Source of the DNA: Clostridium sp. Marseille-Q2269
GTDB taxonomy: Bacteria > Bacillota > Clostridia > Clostridiales > Clostridiaceae
Direction: 5' to 3'
DNA: 64,000 nt
NCBI RefSeq assembly: GCF_943736985.1
Contig: NZ_CALSFS010000002.1
Span: forward strand, 186,001-250,000
Below, one piece after another: positions 37,105 to 45,434 of the stretch; within the stretch, counting starts at the first letter, position 1, and each line of letters starts with the position of its first letter. The notes below the pieces were generated by a model, which had not been told where the DNA came from, did no database searches, and worked only from the letters and a program-made list of their open reading frames with translations. Position numbers and translations under genes: made by a program.

Positions 37105-40100
37105 TCATGCAAATTGTAATTCCCTAAAGGAACGTTTTGTTGCTTTAGCTACTTCATAAGGAGAATCAACTTTACCATAAAAGTTATTGGTAACATTAAT
37201 ATCCCCATTACTTCTTCCATTAGAATATTCTCTATTTTCATTCTCTGTCATAACCCTTTCACCTTTGTGTAATCTAGCTAAATACCCATCATAAGGAACA
37301 TAGTCTAATCCATTATAATGATTTCCAAAAGCTCTAGCTACTATGCCTGCTCCACCTCCTGTTACTCCTATAGGCATTGTTGCAATTGACGCCCTTATTC
37401 CTTCCCATAATGGTTTTACCCAATCAAATAGATTAGGATTCTTCTTAGATTGTACCTCTATAGCTTTTTTATTTATGTTATCCCACTCATCATTATATTT
37501 ACCTGTTATATCTTTAAAAGGTTTTCCTTTTTTTAAATCTTTATCTATATCCTCTCTAGCTTTAATGGGATTGCCATATATTTGGCCTGTGCTAAAATCC
37601 CAACTCCCAACTATCCTTCCTGATACTTCGTCTACTTCTACATAACATTCATGCATCTTACCTGTAGCAGTATCCTTAATTCTATAATATCCCGTTTCTG
37701 TAATGCCCATCATGCCCTCCATGTTTTGAGAATATCTAGTTAATCTCTTATAGTTATTTTGTTGTTCATTAGTCATAATTTTACCATTGGATGTATCTAT
37801 ATAATCTATTAATTGAGGATATTTTTTCATAGCCTCTTGTAAAAAACCTTGGTATTTATTTCTTTCAGTTTTTATTGAATCTTCTTTTAGTTTTCCTAAT
37901 CTATCAATTTGATCATCGCATACTTTTTGTTGTTCTGCATTCATTTTAGGTCTATGCAATTTTAGTAATTCTATCTCTTTATCATATTTAAAGCGAACTT
38001 CCTTCATTTCTTTGTCTCTAGCCTTAGCTTTTTCTGCTAGTAGTGATGATAATCCATTCATATCTAAGTTCTTCATTCTGGCATTGAAATCAGCTTGAGC
38101 TGCCTTAAGTTCTTCATTATTTTTAACAGTATTATTTAGTTGTACTTCTCCCATTTTTATAGTTAATTCTTGAACTGTTCTTATCTCATCTTGCTTTAAA
38201 TCCCTATGTTCTTTTGTTGCTTTATCATATATATCATCTATTTTCTTTTGGTATCCTTGTACCTCTTTTATTTGCTTATCTTGAGATTTATTAAAAAAGT
38301 CCATCAATTTCTTTTCATTCTTATCTAATACACCATCATCAGCCTTAAATGACTCTGCTATTTCTTTTTGTACTTTAGGGGCATTTGATTTAATTTTATT
38401 AATAGTCTCATTAAACATTTTATCAGTTCTCTTCTTTAACCCATTGATTTGTTCTTTAGTTATTATTCCATTCAATCCATTTTGATGTTGTAGTTCAAGG
38501 TTAAATTCTGCTATTTTATTAGAGGTTTCTGTTAATGCTTTTTGTGTTTCTGGTGATATCTTGTTTGACCACTCTTTATGCTTAATATTCATCTTATCCA
38601 TTTGATCTGCACTCAATGCTATATCTCCATGTAAGATTTCTAATGCATTGCTTACTAGTCCTAATTCTTCTTTACTTTTTAAACAACTACCATTCATAAG
38701 TTCTGTATTCTTAGTAAATAGATATATTCCACCAGCTACTGCTGCTAAAACTCCCACTAAAGGTAATGCAACTGTACTTAATGCACCAACTCCAACTGCT
38801 GCACCTCCTGCGGCTGCACCTGCACCAGCTGTTGCAGTTCCTGCCGCTCCCATAAGTGGACCTAAAGTTGCAAATAAACTAACTCCTTTTCCAACTAAGC
38901 TTATAACTGGGCCTAATGCTACTGCAAAAATCCCCATTTTTAATATAAGTTCTTGAGTTTCAGGAGCTAATGAACTAAACTTATCCGCTACATTTCCTAT
39001 ACCATCAGCTATACTTTTAATTGCTGGTGCCGCAACTTGTAACATCTTTACGCTGGCAGTTTCTAAAGCTCCAAAAGCTTGCTCAACACTAGCTTTAGTA
39101 TTATCTTGCATAGTTTTAGCCATTTCACTAGCTGCTCCATCACAATCTTTTAATCCACTTGTAAGATTGTTTAATTTTTCTGGTCCTGCATCCATTAAAA
39201 CTAACATTCCACTCATAGCTTCTTGTCCAAAGATTTGTGCTATTGTAGCTTCTTTTTGTTTATCTGTCATTCCTTCTGTGCTTTTCTTTAATTCGCCTGT
39301 TATCTCAGATAAACTTTTTAATTTACCAGAGGAGTCAAAAGCATTAAATCCTATCTTATCCATTAATGCCGCTGCATCATCACTTGGCTTTGCTAGTCTT
39401 GTTAAGGAAGCTCTTAAAGTAGTACCTGCTTGGCTTCCCTTTATATTTGCATTAGCCATTGTACCAATTGCTGAAGTAACTTCTTCTAAACTTAACCCCA
39501 TTGCATGGGCAACTGGAGCAATATATTTCATAGCTTCCCCAGTATCTCCTACAGCAGCATTTGTATCAGCTGCATTTTTAGCTAATACATCAGCAACATG
39601 CCCTGCTTGACTTGCTTCAAGTCCAAAACCTCTTAAAGTTCCTGCAGCTATTTCTGAACTTGTGGCCAAATCTTCTCCACTTGATGCAGCCAAATCAAGA
39701 AGTCCTGGCATAGCTTCTGTGATTTCATTTACACTAAATCCAGCTGATGCTAAGTTCTCCATACCTTCTGCACATTGAGAAGCAGAAAAAGCTGTTGATT
39801 GACCTAAACTTAAAGCTTGATCTTCCAATAATTTAAATTGATCTCCAGTGGCTCCTGAAATACCTTTAACTCTACTCATTTGGGATTCAAAATCCATTCC
39901 TGCTTTTGCTCCAGCCACTCCAACTGCAAGTAATGGTAAGCTTACATGTGTAGTTAATTTATCACCAACTTTAGTTAATCCATCACCTATGTTTTTTAGT
40001 TTATTAGATGCTTTACTAGCTGTTTTCTCTCCCTTTTCTTCTACTTCATTCATTCCCTTGTTAAAACCATTTAAATCACTATTGACCTCAACTACCAAGG

Positions 40101-40125
40101 GTGCTAATTCTATTCCAGCAGCCAT
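37105..40125 (-). CDS. Tail tape measure protein
   Basis: 1006 residues, sets siphovirus tail length. Residues 55-345 form the TP901-type core (GMDFESQMSRVKGISGATGD, SLEEVTSAIGTMANANIKG), followed by Ala/Gly-rich hydrophobic segments at about 390-470 and long coiled-coil stretches. The frame is intact. At typical tape-measure scaling (about 0.15 nm per residue) a tail of roughly 150 nm would be expected. GGTGGTGA precedes the ATG. Confidence 0.92.
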   Translation of the reverse strand: MAAGIELAPLVVEVNSDLNGFNKGMNEVEEKGEKTASKASNKLKNIGDGLTKVGDKLTTHVSLPLLAVGVAGAKAGMDFESQMSRVKGISGATGDQFKLLEDQALSLGQSTAFSASQCAEGMENLASAGFSVNEITEAMPGLLDLAASSGEDLATSSEIAAGTLRGFGLEASQAGHVADVLAKNAADTNAAVGDTGEAMKYIAPVAHAMGLSLEEVTSAIGTMANANIKGSQAGTTLRASLTRLAKPSDDAAALMDKIGFNAFDSSGKLKSLSEITGELKKSTEGMTDKQKEATIAQIFGQEAMSGMLVLMDAGPEKLNNLTSGLKDCDGAASEMAKTMQDNTKASVEQAFGALETASVKMLQVAAPAIKSIADGIGNVADKFSSLAPETQELILKMGIFAVALGPVISLVGKGVSLFATLGPLMGAAGTATAGAGAAAGGAAVGVGALSTVALPLVGVLAAVAGGIYLFTKNTELMNGSCLKSKEELGLVSNALEILHGDIALSADQMDKMNIKHKEWSNKISPETQKALTETSNKIAEFNLELQHQNGLNGIITKEQINGLKKRTDKMFNETINKIKSNAPKVQKEIAESFKADDGVLDKNEKKLMDFFNKSQDKQIKEVQGYQKKIDDIYDKATKEHRDLKQDEIRTVQELTIKMGEVQLNNTVKNNEELKAAQADFNARMKNLDMNGLSSLLAEKAKARDKEMKEVRFKYDKEIELLKLHRPKMNAEQQKVCDDQIDRLGKLKEDSIKTERNKYQGFLQEAMKKYPQLIDYIDTSNGKIMTNEQQNNYKRLTRYSQNMEGMMGITETGYYRIKDTATGKMHECYVEVDEVSGRIVGSWDFSTGQIYGNPIKAREDIDKDLKKGKPFKDITGKYNDEWDNINKKAIEVQSKKNPNLFDWVKPLWEGIRASIATMPIGVTGGGAGIVARAFGNHYNGLDYVPYDGYLARLHKGERVMTENENREYSNGRSNGDINVTNNFYGKVDSPYEVAKATKRSFRELQFA

Positions 40126-40745
40126 CTATTCACCACCTTTGCATTTGAACTGTTTTATTTTCTTATAATCGGCTTTAGTTTGAGTAATCCCCCATAATGT
40201 TTCTAAGAATTCTCTACCCTTTTCTGATTGCTTTAGTCCATACATCCAAGCTTCTTTTCTATACAATAGAAAAAGTGAGTATGGTAGGTTATAAATCTCA
40301 TTAAAATTTAAACCAGTATACTCACTTACACTTTTTATATCAGCAGTTACATTTACATAATCTTTTTCCCACTCATCTATAGGAAAATATTTATCTACTA
40401 TAGCCTCCCCTATTCTTCCTTCTGGAATAGGGGTTCTTAATTTGGGTCTGTTTCTATTCCTACTATTGCACTAATCAAAGCATTATATAGGGCTTTAATA
40501 CCACTAAAAGATATTGAATCTATATCTTTATCTGCAAATTTTTTGGAACTAGAATTGTTATTTAAAAATTTTAACAGTATATCACTCTGTTCCTTATATA
40601 TTTCTTCCTCTTGCATTTGTGATACATTCTTTTCAAATGCTCTTACTTTCTTAGATAAAGCAAATGTTGGTTGATTAAGCTTAACCATATTACCATTAAA
40701 TTTTATTTCTATGGGTTTACTATTTATTAAATCTAAATCTATCAT
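40126..40745 (-). CDS. Frameshifted tail assembly chaperone (gpG-gpGT type)
   Basis: A -1 ribosomal frameshift at CCCAAAT (40446-40440) joins the 102-codon upstream frame to a 104-codon frame ending at 40126, giving about 206 residues. The extension (LRTPIPEGRIGEAIVDKYFP and on) has no start codon of its own, is well conserved in style and ends against the tape-measure start. This is the G/GT arrangement of tailed phages, where the long form recruits the tape measure. Confidence 0.8.
40437..40745 (-). CDS. Tail assembly chaperone, short form (gpG type)
   Basis: 102-residue unshifted product located between the major tail protein and the tape measure. It begins MIDLDLINSKPIEIKFNG and has an AGGAGG ribosome site. 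The stop codon TAA immediately follows the slippery heptamer, so a fraction of ribosomes shift and make the long form. Confidence 0.85.
   Translation of the reverse strand: MIDLDLINSKPIEIKFNGNMVKLNQPTFALSKKVRAFEKNVSQMQEEEIYKEQSDILLKFLNNNSSSKKFADKDIDSISFSGIKALYNALISAIVGIETDPN
40440..40446 (-). promoter_or_regulatory. Programmed -1 frameshift slippery site CCCAAAT
   Basis: In the zero frame it reads C CCA AAT then TAA, fitting X-XXY-YYZ; after slipping, tRNAs sit on CCC and AAA and translation continues TTA AGA ACC. It is placed exactly between the two chaperone frames. Confidence 0.8.
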
Positions 40746-40755
40746 AATTTACCTC

Positions 40756-41316
40756 CTATGCATCTGGATTACTTGGGCCCGATTGAGTTGCTACTGTCGC
40801 TGTTTCTTCTTCAAAACTAGCTAAGAAGTTCTTAATTTTCTCTACACCTTGAATTTCAGCATTGATTGAAGTTTCTTTATCTCCAAAATCTAATCCAAAT
40901 CCATTACCACCTTGTCCTATCATTGTGAATCTTAATTTTTTACCTTCTTCTTCATGGACAAATCTTAATAATATATTCTTAAGGGAGCCACCACCTCCAA
41001 AAGTCAATGTTCTTGTTTTCTTTACTGCATCTTCTGTAAATTTTGCTGTAGACAATAGAGATAGTTTACTTAAATCCCAGCTTATTATCCCTGTCTTAGC
41101 AGTTATTTGTTCATCAGTAATAAAGCTTTTAACTACTCTTCCGTATTGATTTTTAACATCATATTTTTTAGGTTTATAGTCTATCTTAAAACCACTATTG
41201 CAATGCCCTACATTATTTATTTCTACTTCTATTGTTTTATGATCTGGAATTGCATCTTCATTAAACTCATACATATATATTTCTCCAGCACCTAACATTA
41301 TTTCATTCTTATCCAT
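40756..41316 (-). CDS. Major tail tube protein
   Basis: 186 residues located directly before the chaperone pair, the usual place of the tail tube gene. N-terminus MDKNEIMLGAGEIYMYEF; the middle has TFGGGGSLKNILLRFVHEE. Single-domain tail tube proteins of this size are standard. Its start overlaps the tail terminator gene's end by eight bases. Confidence 0.8.
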   Translation of the reverse strand: MDKNEIMLGAGEIYMYEFNEDAIPDHKTIEVEINNVGHCNSGFKIDYKPKKYDVKNQYGRVVKSFITDEQITAKTGIISWDLSKLSLLSTAKFTEDAVKKTRTLTFGGGGSLKNILLRFVHEEEGKKLRFTMIGQGGNGFGLDFGDKETSINAEIQGVEKIKNFLASFEEETATVATQSGPSNPDA

Positions 41317-41698
41317 TTTTATTTTCTCCTTTCTTCCACTTTATAATAAAAATTAGACTATCTTCATACATCTGCAAATCTTCCCTAAATAAAATCCCTC
41401 CACCACTTAAACTACTTTTAAAAGTAATTCCTTTATAAGTGATAAAGGGACTATCTGATTTCATTGCTAATATTTCTTTTAATTTGTTCTCAATTTCTTT
41501 TACTTCATCATAATCATTCCAAATTATTTTAATTTCTAACTGTGTTTGACTTACATAATCATTTATAACAAGCGTATAATTATACACTAATGAAGGTTTG
41601 CCTACATCCGTTGTAAAAAGGGGGAATAATCTATCTTTACCAATTAAATTAATTAAATCCAATCTAGTATTTAAATAATCTATAATTGTATTTTCTAT
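41309..41698 (-). CDS. Tail terminator-like protein with non-standard start
   Basis: About 129 residues if started at ATA (41698). The reading frame upstream of the first standard start (TTG, 41662) encodes IENTIIDYLNTRLDLINLIG, which looks like genuine tail-terminator N-terminus, and GGGGGAGGG lies seven bases before the ATA. No ATG, GTG or TTG is available there. Either ATA/ATT is used or an ATG has mutated. Core sequence (LVINDYVSQTQLEIKI) fits the tail completion family. Confidence 0.65.
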   Translation of the reverse strand: MENTIIDYLNTRLDLINLIGKDRLFPLFTTDVGKPSLVYNYTLVINDYVSQTQLEIKIIWNDYDEVKEIENKLKEILAMKSDSPFITYKGITFKSSLSGGGILFREDLQMYEDSLIFIIKWKKGENKNG

Positions 41699-42111
41699 CT
41701 TAATCCCTCCCCCAATATTTCTTGTATTGTTAATATATTAGATATTTTTGCTTTTTCTAAAAATGGTTGAGGTTTTTGCCCTTTTGTTTTATGCCATCCC
41801 GCATACTTACCTGACTCAACTTTATACTTCCAAGGTGTTTTCCTCCCATCACCATTCACTGCATATATTCCAGTACCTTGATGCACATAAGGAGCATATT
41901 CTAAACTACTGGCTATAACACCTTTAACTAAATTTAAATTATAAATTGTTCTAAAGAATATACTAGCTCTTAATATACCCATATCTACTGGACAATTTTT
42001 TATGGCATCCCTTTTTATAAGCATACAACACTTATTAATATTCTTTCTTAATTGAATATTCATTTGCATCTTAGCACTCTTACAACTATTTTTAAATTCT
42101 TCATTAGACAT
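41695..42111 (-). CDS. HK97 gp10-like head-tail/tail completion protein
   Basis: 138 residues from ATG 42111. MLIKRDAIKNCPVDMGILRA and YAPYVHQGTG are the hallmark of the HK97 gp10 family. It lies between the head-tail adaptor and tail terminator genes, as in most siphoviruses. A TTG three codons upstream touches the ribosome site and is less likely. Confidence 0.85.
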   Translation of the reverse strand: MSNEEFKNSCKSAKMQMNIQLRKNINKCCMLIKRDAIKNCPVDMGILRASIFFRTIYNLNLVKGVIASSLEYAPYVHQGTGIYAVNGDGRKTPWKYKVESGKYAGWHKTKGQKPQPFLEKAKISNILTIQEILGEGLR

Positions 42112-42424
42112 TAGTATCAACTACCTTCAAATAAAGTTGTGTAAATCTTCCTTTAGTTTTAGAAGATAGTATGTTATATACTGTATCACCTTTTCTGAGT
42201 CTATTTATACCTTCTTTAATATCTTTATATCTACTAAGTCCAGTATGACTAGAATCATTAAATTTAATACTTTGTGTGTTTATTCTATGGTCCATATCAT
42301 AAATAGCTACATTAATAGTTATAGGATTATCAATATCCCATATATCTTTTGTAGCTCCTGAGGCTGTTCTCTTCTTAACTTTACTTTCTAATAATATAGG
42401 TTCCATATTAGTGTTTATACTCAA
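42104..42424 (-). CDS. Phage head-tail adaptor (SPP1 gp16-like)
   Basis: About 106 residues, with start TTG at 42424 behind GAGGTG, or GTG at 42433. The DIDNPITINVAIYDMDHRIN and YNILSSKTKGRFTQLYLKVV segments suit the head-closure family. It overlaps gp10 by eight bases and the capsid-connector fusion by a few bases, showing a tightly packed head-tail joining cluster. Confidence 0.7.
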   Translation of the reverse strand: MSINTNMEPILLESKVKKRTASGATKDIWDIDNPITINVAIYDMDHRINTQSIKFNDSSHTGLSRYKDIKEGINRLRKGDTVYNILSSKTKGRFTQLYLKVVDTNV

Positions 42425-42429
42425 ATTTA

Positions 42430-43350
42430 TCACCTCGGAATCTTTCTATATCTTCTTAGTTTTCTTTTTATATCCTTAGGTATATCTTCAATATATGATT
42501 GACTTGCTCCGCTATAGCTTTCACTGGATAATCCTTCAGAACCTAACTTATTGACTTTAATAATAACTAGATCCTTAACTATGCTAATGCAACCTAAAGG
42601 CATCTTGTCACATTCATTAAGGTTTGTAAATTCTGACACATCATTATAAGAGTCAGATATTAGATCCTTTAATAATTCATCACTAAAATTAGATATACCT
42701 GGTCTTAACTTAAGTGATTGTAATATCTTTTCTTCTGTACAAACTACTTTCATTCCATTTATTGTTTGTCCTTCTACAACACCATTTTGAAGTACTGTTG
42801 GATTAGGAGTAAATCTTCTATCTTTAGAAAGTAATCCTAATATTTCAGCATCTACAGTTACATATCTATCACTCTTAGGTACTTTATTCTTTGAAAGAAT
42901 AGTTCCTAAATCTACGATATAATCATAAACATTCATAGAAGATATATCTTTCTTTGAAGATGCAGAACCTATCTTATTAGCTGCTTTACCACCAGCTGCT
43001 AATGTAGCATAAAAATCCTTATCATAAGTTTCAGCTAATACTGCCGCATGTTCTGCTGTAGTTGCTCCCATTACATCAGCTACTAATTGCACCTTATCAC
43101 AATCATCTAAACTAAATGCAAAGTATTTTTTCTTATCAAATACCATTTCTATAGGAGTAGTATTAATCTCATCCCATGAAACAGTTCCTGTATAATCTTT
43201 TATTGCTCCAGCTCCGACTCTGTTAAAAATTACTTTAGTTCCTTGAATTTTAGTTGGCTTTGTTGATACTGCATCAGCTACTGATACAGAATGGAAGTTG
43301 GCAAGTAAAGCTCCTTCCCATAATGTTGCTTTAAAATTTTCTACTGACAT
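42430..43350 (-). pseudogene. Chimeric gene: truncated major capsid protein fused to gp6-like head-tail connector
   Basis: Residues 1 to about 208 are a major capsid protein (MSVENFKATLWEGALLANFH, YVTVDAEILGLLSKDRRF, INGMKVVCTEEK). From about residue 211 the sequence becomes a head-tail connector (LKLRPGISNFSDELLKDLIS, KLGSEGLSSESYSGASQSYI, then a basic C-terminus). In related phages these are separate genes. An in-frame deletion near 42720 has removed the capsid C-terminus and the connector start. The frame is open, but a working capsid is unlikely. Confidence 0.82.
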
Positions 43351-43365
43351 TTATATTCCTTCTTT

Positions 43366-43959
43366 CTATTTATTATTTTGTATAGCCATAAATTGAGCCG
43401 CTACTTCTTCAGCAGTCATTTTGTCTGAATTGGCCATTAATGCTTCATAAGTATTATTTTGTTCTGATCCACCTTCTGGATTAGCTGGTGTTTGACCACT
43501 TATTTTTTCCTGAAATAAATCTTTATAGTTTTCCTTTAGTCCTTTGAGTTGTTCATCTAATCCTGTCACTGTTCCATCTTCATTAATTACTAACTTATCC
43601 CTATCAATCTTATTAGATAATAAATCACTGTGCTTAGCTTTAGCATTAGTTAATGCTTTTTCAATGGCACTATCTAAAGTTAAATTTCTTACTTTAGTGT
43701 CATAATCAGCCTTTTGTGTTTTTATAGTATTTTCATACTCTTTTACTTTTGTTTGTAATGCTTCATTGTCGCCATTATTCTTTTTAAGATCTGTGATAGT
43801 CGTATTGGCTTCCTTGAGTTGAGTTTTTATATCTTCTAACTCTGTTGTAGTTGATGTTATTTTCTCTTTTTCAGATTCTATATCTTTACCATTCTCAGCC
43901 ATAACACTATCAATTTGTTCTTTAGTTAATCCTAAATCCTCTAAAAACTTTCTTTTCAT
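43366..43959 (-). CDS. Phage capsid scaffolding protein (GP20-like)
   Basis: 197 residues, mostly coiled coil (about 25-110), acidic, ending in a Gln/Asn-rich tail. N-terminus MKRKFLEDLGLTKEQIDSVM is characteristic of the GP20/DUF4355 scaffold. It sits directly upstream of the capsid gene, as expected. AGGAGG precedes the ATG. Confidence 0.85.
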   Translation of the reverse strand: MKRKFLEDLGLTKEQIDSVMAENGKDIESEKEKITSTTTELEDIKTQLKEANTTITDLKKNNGDNEALQTKVKEYENTIKTQKADYDTKVRNLTLDSAIEKALTNAKAKHSDLLSNKIDRDKLVINEDGTVTGLDEQLKGLKENYKDLFQEKISGQTPANPEGGSEQNNTYEALMANSDKMTAEEVAAQFMAIQNNK

Positions 43960-44055
43960 ATTATCCTCCTACGCTTTTTACGTGTATGCTCACATGGATT
44001 TAAGTAGTTTTATGCCTTACTTAGGGCAAAATAAAAAAGCCTTATTTCTAAGACT

Positions 44056-44328
44056 TTAATCAACTAACTCATATGTATTTTGAAAGGCATCAGGCTTGCA
44101 TGGATAAAGTTCTCCGTTTACCCCTTTAATAATATAGTCTCCCACAATTCCCCTCATTGTTCCTTCTAATGTTTTTATATCACAATATCCCGGTTTAGGG
44201 TATTTCTTACCTAAGTTATGCAATATCACTGTATTATCTGAAATCTTACTCATAAACCAATCTGGGATAGGATCTATGCCAAATTGAAATGCCTCAATAA
44301 TAACTGGTTTCTTTCTATATTCAGTCAT
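44056..44328 (-). CDS. Conserved small phage protein (90 aa)
   Basis: 90 residues beginning MTEYRKKPVIIEAFQFGIDP and containing GTMRGIVGDYIIKGVNGELYPCKPD. This is a small protein seen in many Firmicute phages, from memory; role unknown. AGAGGAG precedes the ATG, which overlaps the stop of the upstream membrane peptide. Confidence 0.7.
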   Translation of the reverse strand: MTEYRKKPVIIEAFQFGIDPIPDWFMSKISDNTVILHNLGKKYPKPGYCDIKTLEGTMRGIVGDYIIKGVNGELYPCKPDAFQNTYELVD

Positions 44329-44462
44329 TATAAACTCTCCTCTTTGTTTTGTTTCATTGTAGCTTTTTTACATAATATTAATCTAGTATCAATAAAATTT
44401 ATCAAACTTAAAATTACTACAGTTATACATATTATTAATGTTATTTGTACGGATATATCCAA
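44328..44462 (-). CDS. Small phage membrane peptide (44 aa)
   Basis: TTG start at 44462 with AAGGAGGA upstream. MDISVQITLIICITVVILSL begins a membrane span, followed by a basic tail (CKKATMKQNKEES). Its TAA overlaps the ATG of the next gene (TAATG), supporting real translation. Function unknown. Confidence 0.55.
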   Translation of the reverse strand: MDISVQITLIICITVVILSLINFIDTRLILCKKATMKQNKEESL

Positions 44463-44490
44463 ATATATTCCTCCTTATTTTAAACATAGT

Positions 44491-44523
44491 AAAAGCACCT
44501 ACTATTAATTAGTAAGTGCTTTT
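44491..44523 (-). terminator. Hairpin within the phage late operon
   Basis: AAAGCACTTACT/AGTAGGTGCTTT stem with a seven-base loop, T-rich tail moderate. Located after the 55-residue gene; may be a weak terminator or attenuator. Confidence 0.6.
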
Positions 44524-44689
44524 AATCTTCATACTCAACTATAACATCAGTCAACTTTCCTGATTCTAAATCCCTCTTAAATTTCTCAAATATTTTTCTT
44601 TGCTCTTCTGTGGCTTCATCTTTTAAAACTAATTCTCCATCATCATTATTAATTAAAACACCTATAACTTCTTTTGGAAGTGGTATCAT
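44522..44689 (-). CDS. Small acidic phage protein (55 aa)
   Basis: 55 residues from ATG 44689 (AGGAGG seven bases upstream): MIPLPKEVIGVLINNDDGEL and an acidic C-terminus VIVEYED. The start overlaps the stop of the upstream metallopeptidase fragment (ATGA), implying coupled translation. Not recognised. Confidence 0.6.
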   Translation of the reverse strand: MIPLPKEVIGVLINNDDGELVLKDEATEEQRKIFEKFKRDLESGKLTDVIVEYED

Positions 44690-45255
44690 TTCCATACCTC
44701 CTTTATTTTTTCTTTTAATAGTCTTACAACTTCTTTTGCTAAAGGTCTAGGATCATGTTCAGAAACTGCCTCTGCTAAAAATTCAAGGGTACTCTTATAA
44801 GAATACTCACTTAAATTATTTTTAATAGTTTGTTTAGCATTAATTAATTTTAATTTACTCAATGAATCTATTTTTATTTCTTTAGAAATCTCACCCTTAT
44901 TAATAGCATCAAAAGCATTTTTAATCTGATTTAAATTAACTAATTGAGCATTTGTATTTATTACACCATATTTTTTAAGTGTAAGAGCATATTCTATCAT
45001 ATGACCCATTTCATGCTTTATTATTCCCTCTATTCCATTCTTAGGGGTCCACCATTTTAAAGCTAAACATTGTTTAATCATTTCATCAATAGATTTTAAA
45101 TCTGACAAATCTTTCTTTGATAAAGTAAGTCTGGTATTAAGCTTACCATCTTTAAAACTTATACTTGCACTTGCTGGTGCTGAAGCTCTTCCATCTGTTT
45201 TGATTTCTTGAACAAATCCATTTAATAATGGATATTCATTATAAATATCATTCAT
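44686..45255 (-). pseudogene. Minor head protein, C-terminal metallopeptidase part (5' truncated)
   Basis: 189 residues with a zinc metallopeptidase motif HEMGH near residue 82 and a downstream Glu region (YKSTLEFLAEAVSEHDPRPL). In clostridial phages this domain forms the C-terminus of a larger minor head (SPP1 gp7-like) protein. Here the frame continues upstream for about ten codons into the 58-bp repeat and then meets a stop; no ribosome site precedes the ATG. The N-terminal head domain is therefore lost. Confidence 0.75.
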
Positions 45256-45258
45256 TGA

Positions 45259-45316
45259 CTTATTAATATAATATTCACTAGGCTTGTACTAGTTGCATAT
45301 TTAAAATTATATTTTC
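45259..45316. repeat. 58-bp direct repeat, right copy
   Basis: Same orientation and 56/58 identity to 26422-26479; the two differences are close together (AATAAGC against ACTAGGC). It ends one codon before the ATG of the truncated minor head fragment. Likely attachment-site duplicate or deletion-generated junction. Confidence 0.85.
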
Positions 45317-45374
45317 TATTAGAAATTATACATACTATTTTAAATTAAATGAGACAATTCATTATTAAAAATAA

Positions 45375-45402
45375 AAAGGTGACGCTTATATAGATCACCT
45401 TT
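45375..45402 (-). terminator. Terminator after the penicillin-binding protein gene
   Basis: AAAGGTGA/TCACCTTT stem with TTTTTATTTTT tail on the minus strand. Confidence 0.8.
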
Positions 45403-45434
45403 AATTTTTCCTTGTTTTTTCTTTAATTAATAAA

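Larger units (their letters stand above)
26422..45316. mobile_element. Prophage-remnant island inserted between pbp and sigK
   Basis: An 18.8-kb block bounded by 58-bp direct repeats. It holds a lipoprotein gene, a terminator-unit array, small-peptide genes, lysis genes, and siphovirus tail and head genes. Missing are integrase, repressor, replication, terminase and portal genes; the minor head gene is truncated, the capsid gene is a fusion and the endolysin is interrupted by an IS. Outside the repeats the gene order is ordinary chromosomal clostridial order, so the block is an insertion. It cannot move or make virions by itself. Confidence 0.85.

Noticed and set aside
38648-38956. 102-codon plus-strand frame inside the tape measure gene
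   Set aside because: Antisense shadow of an Ala/Gly-rich coding stretch, without start signals.
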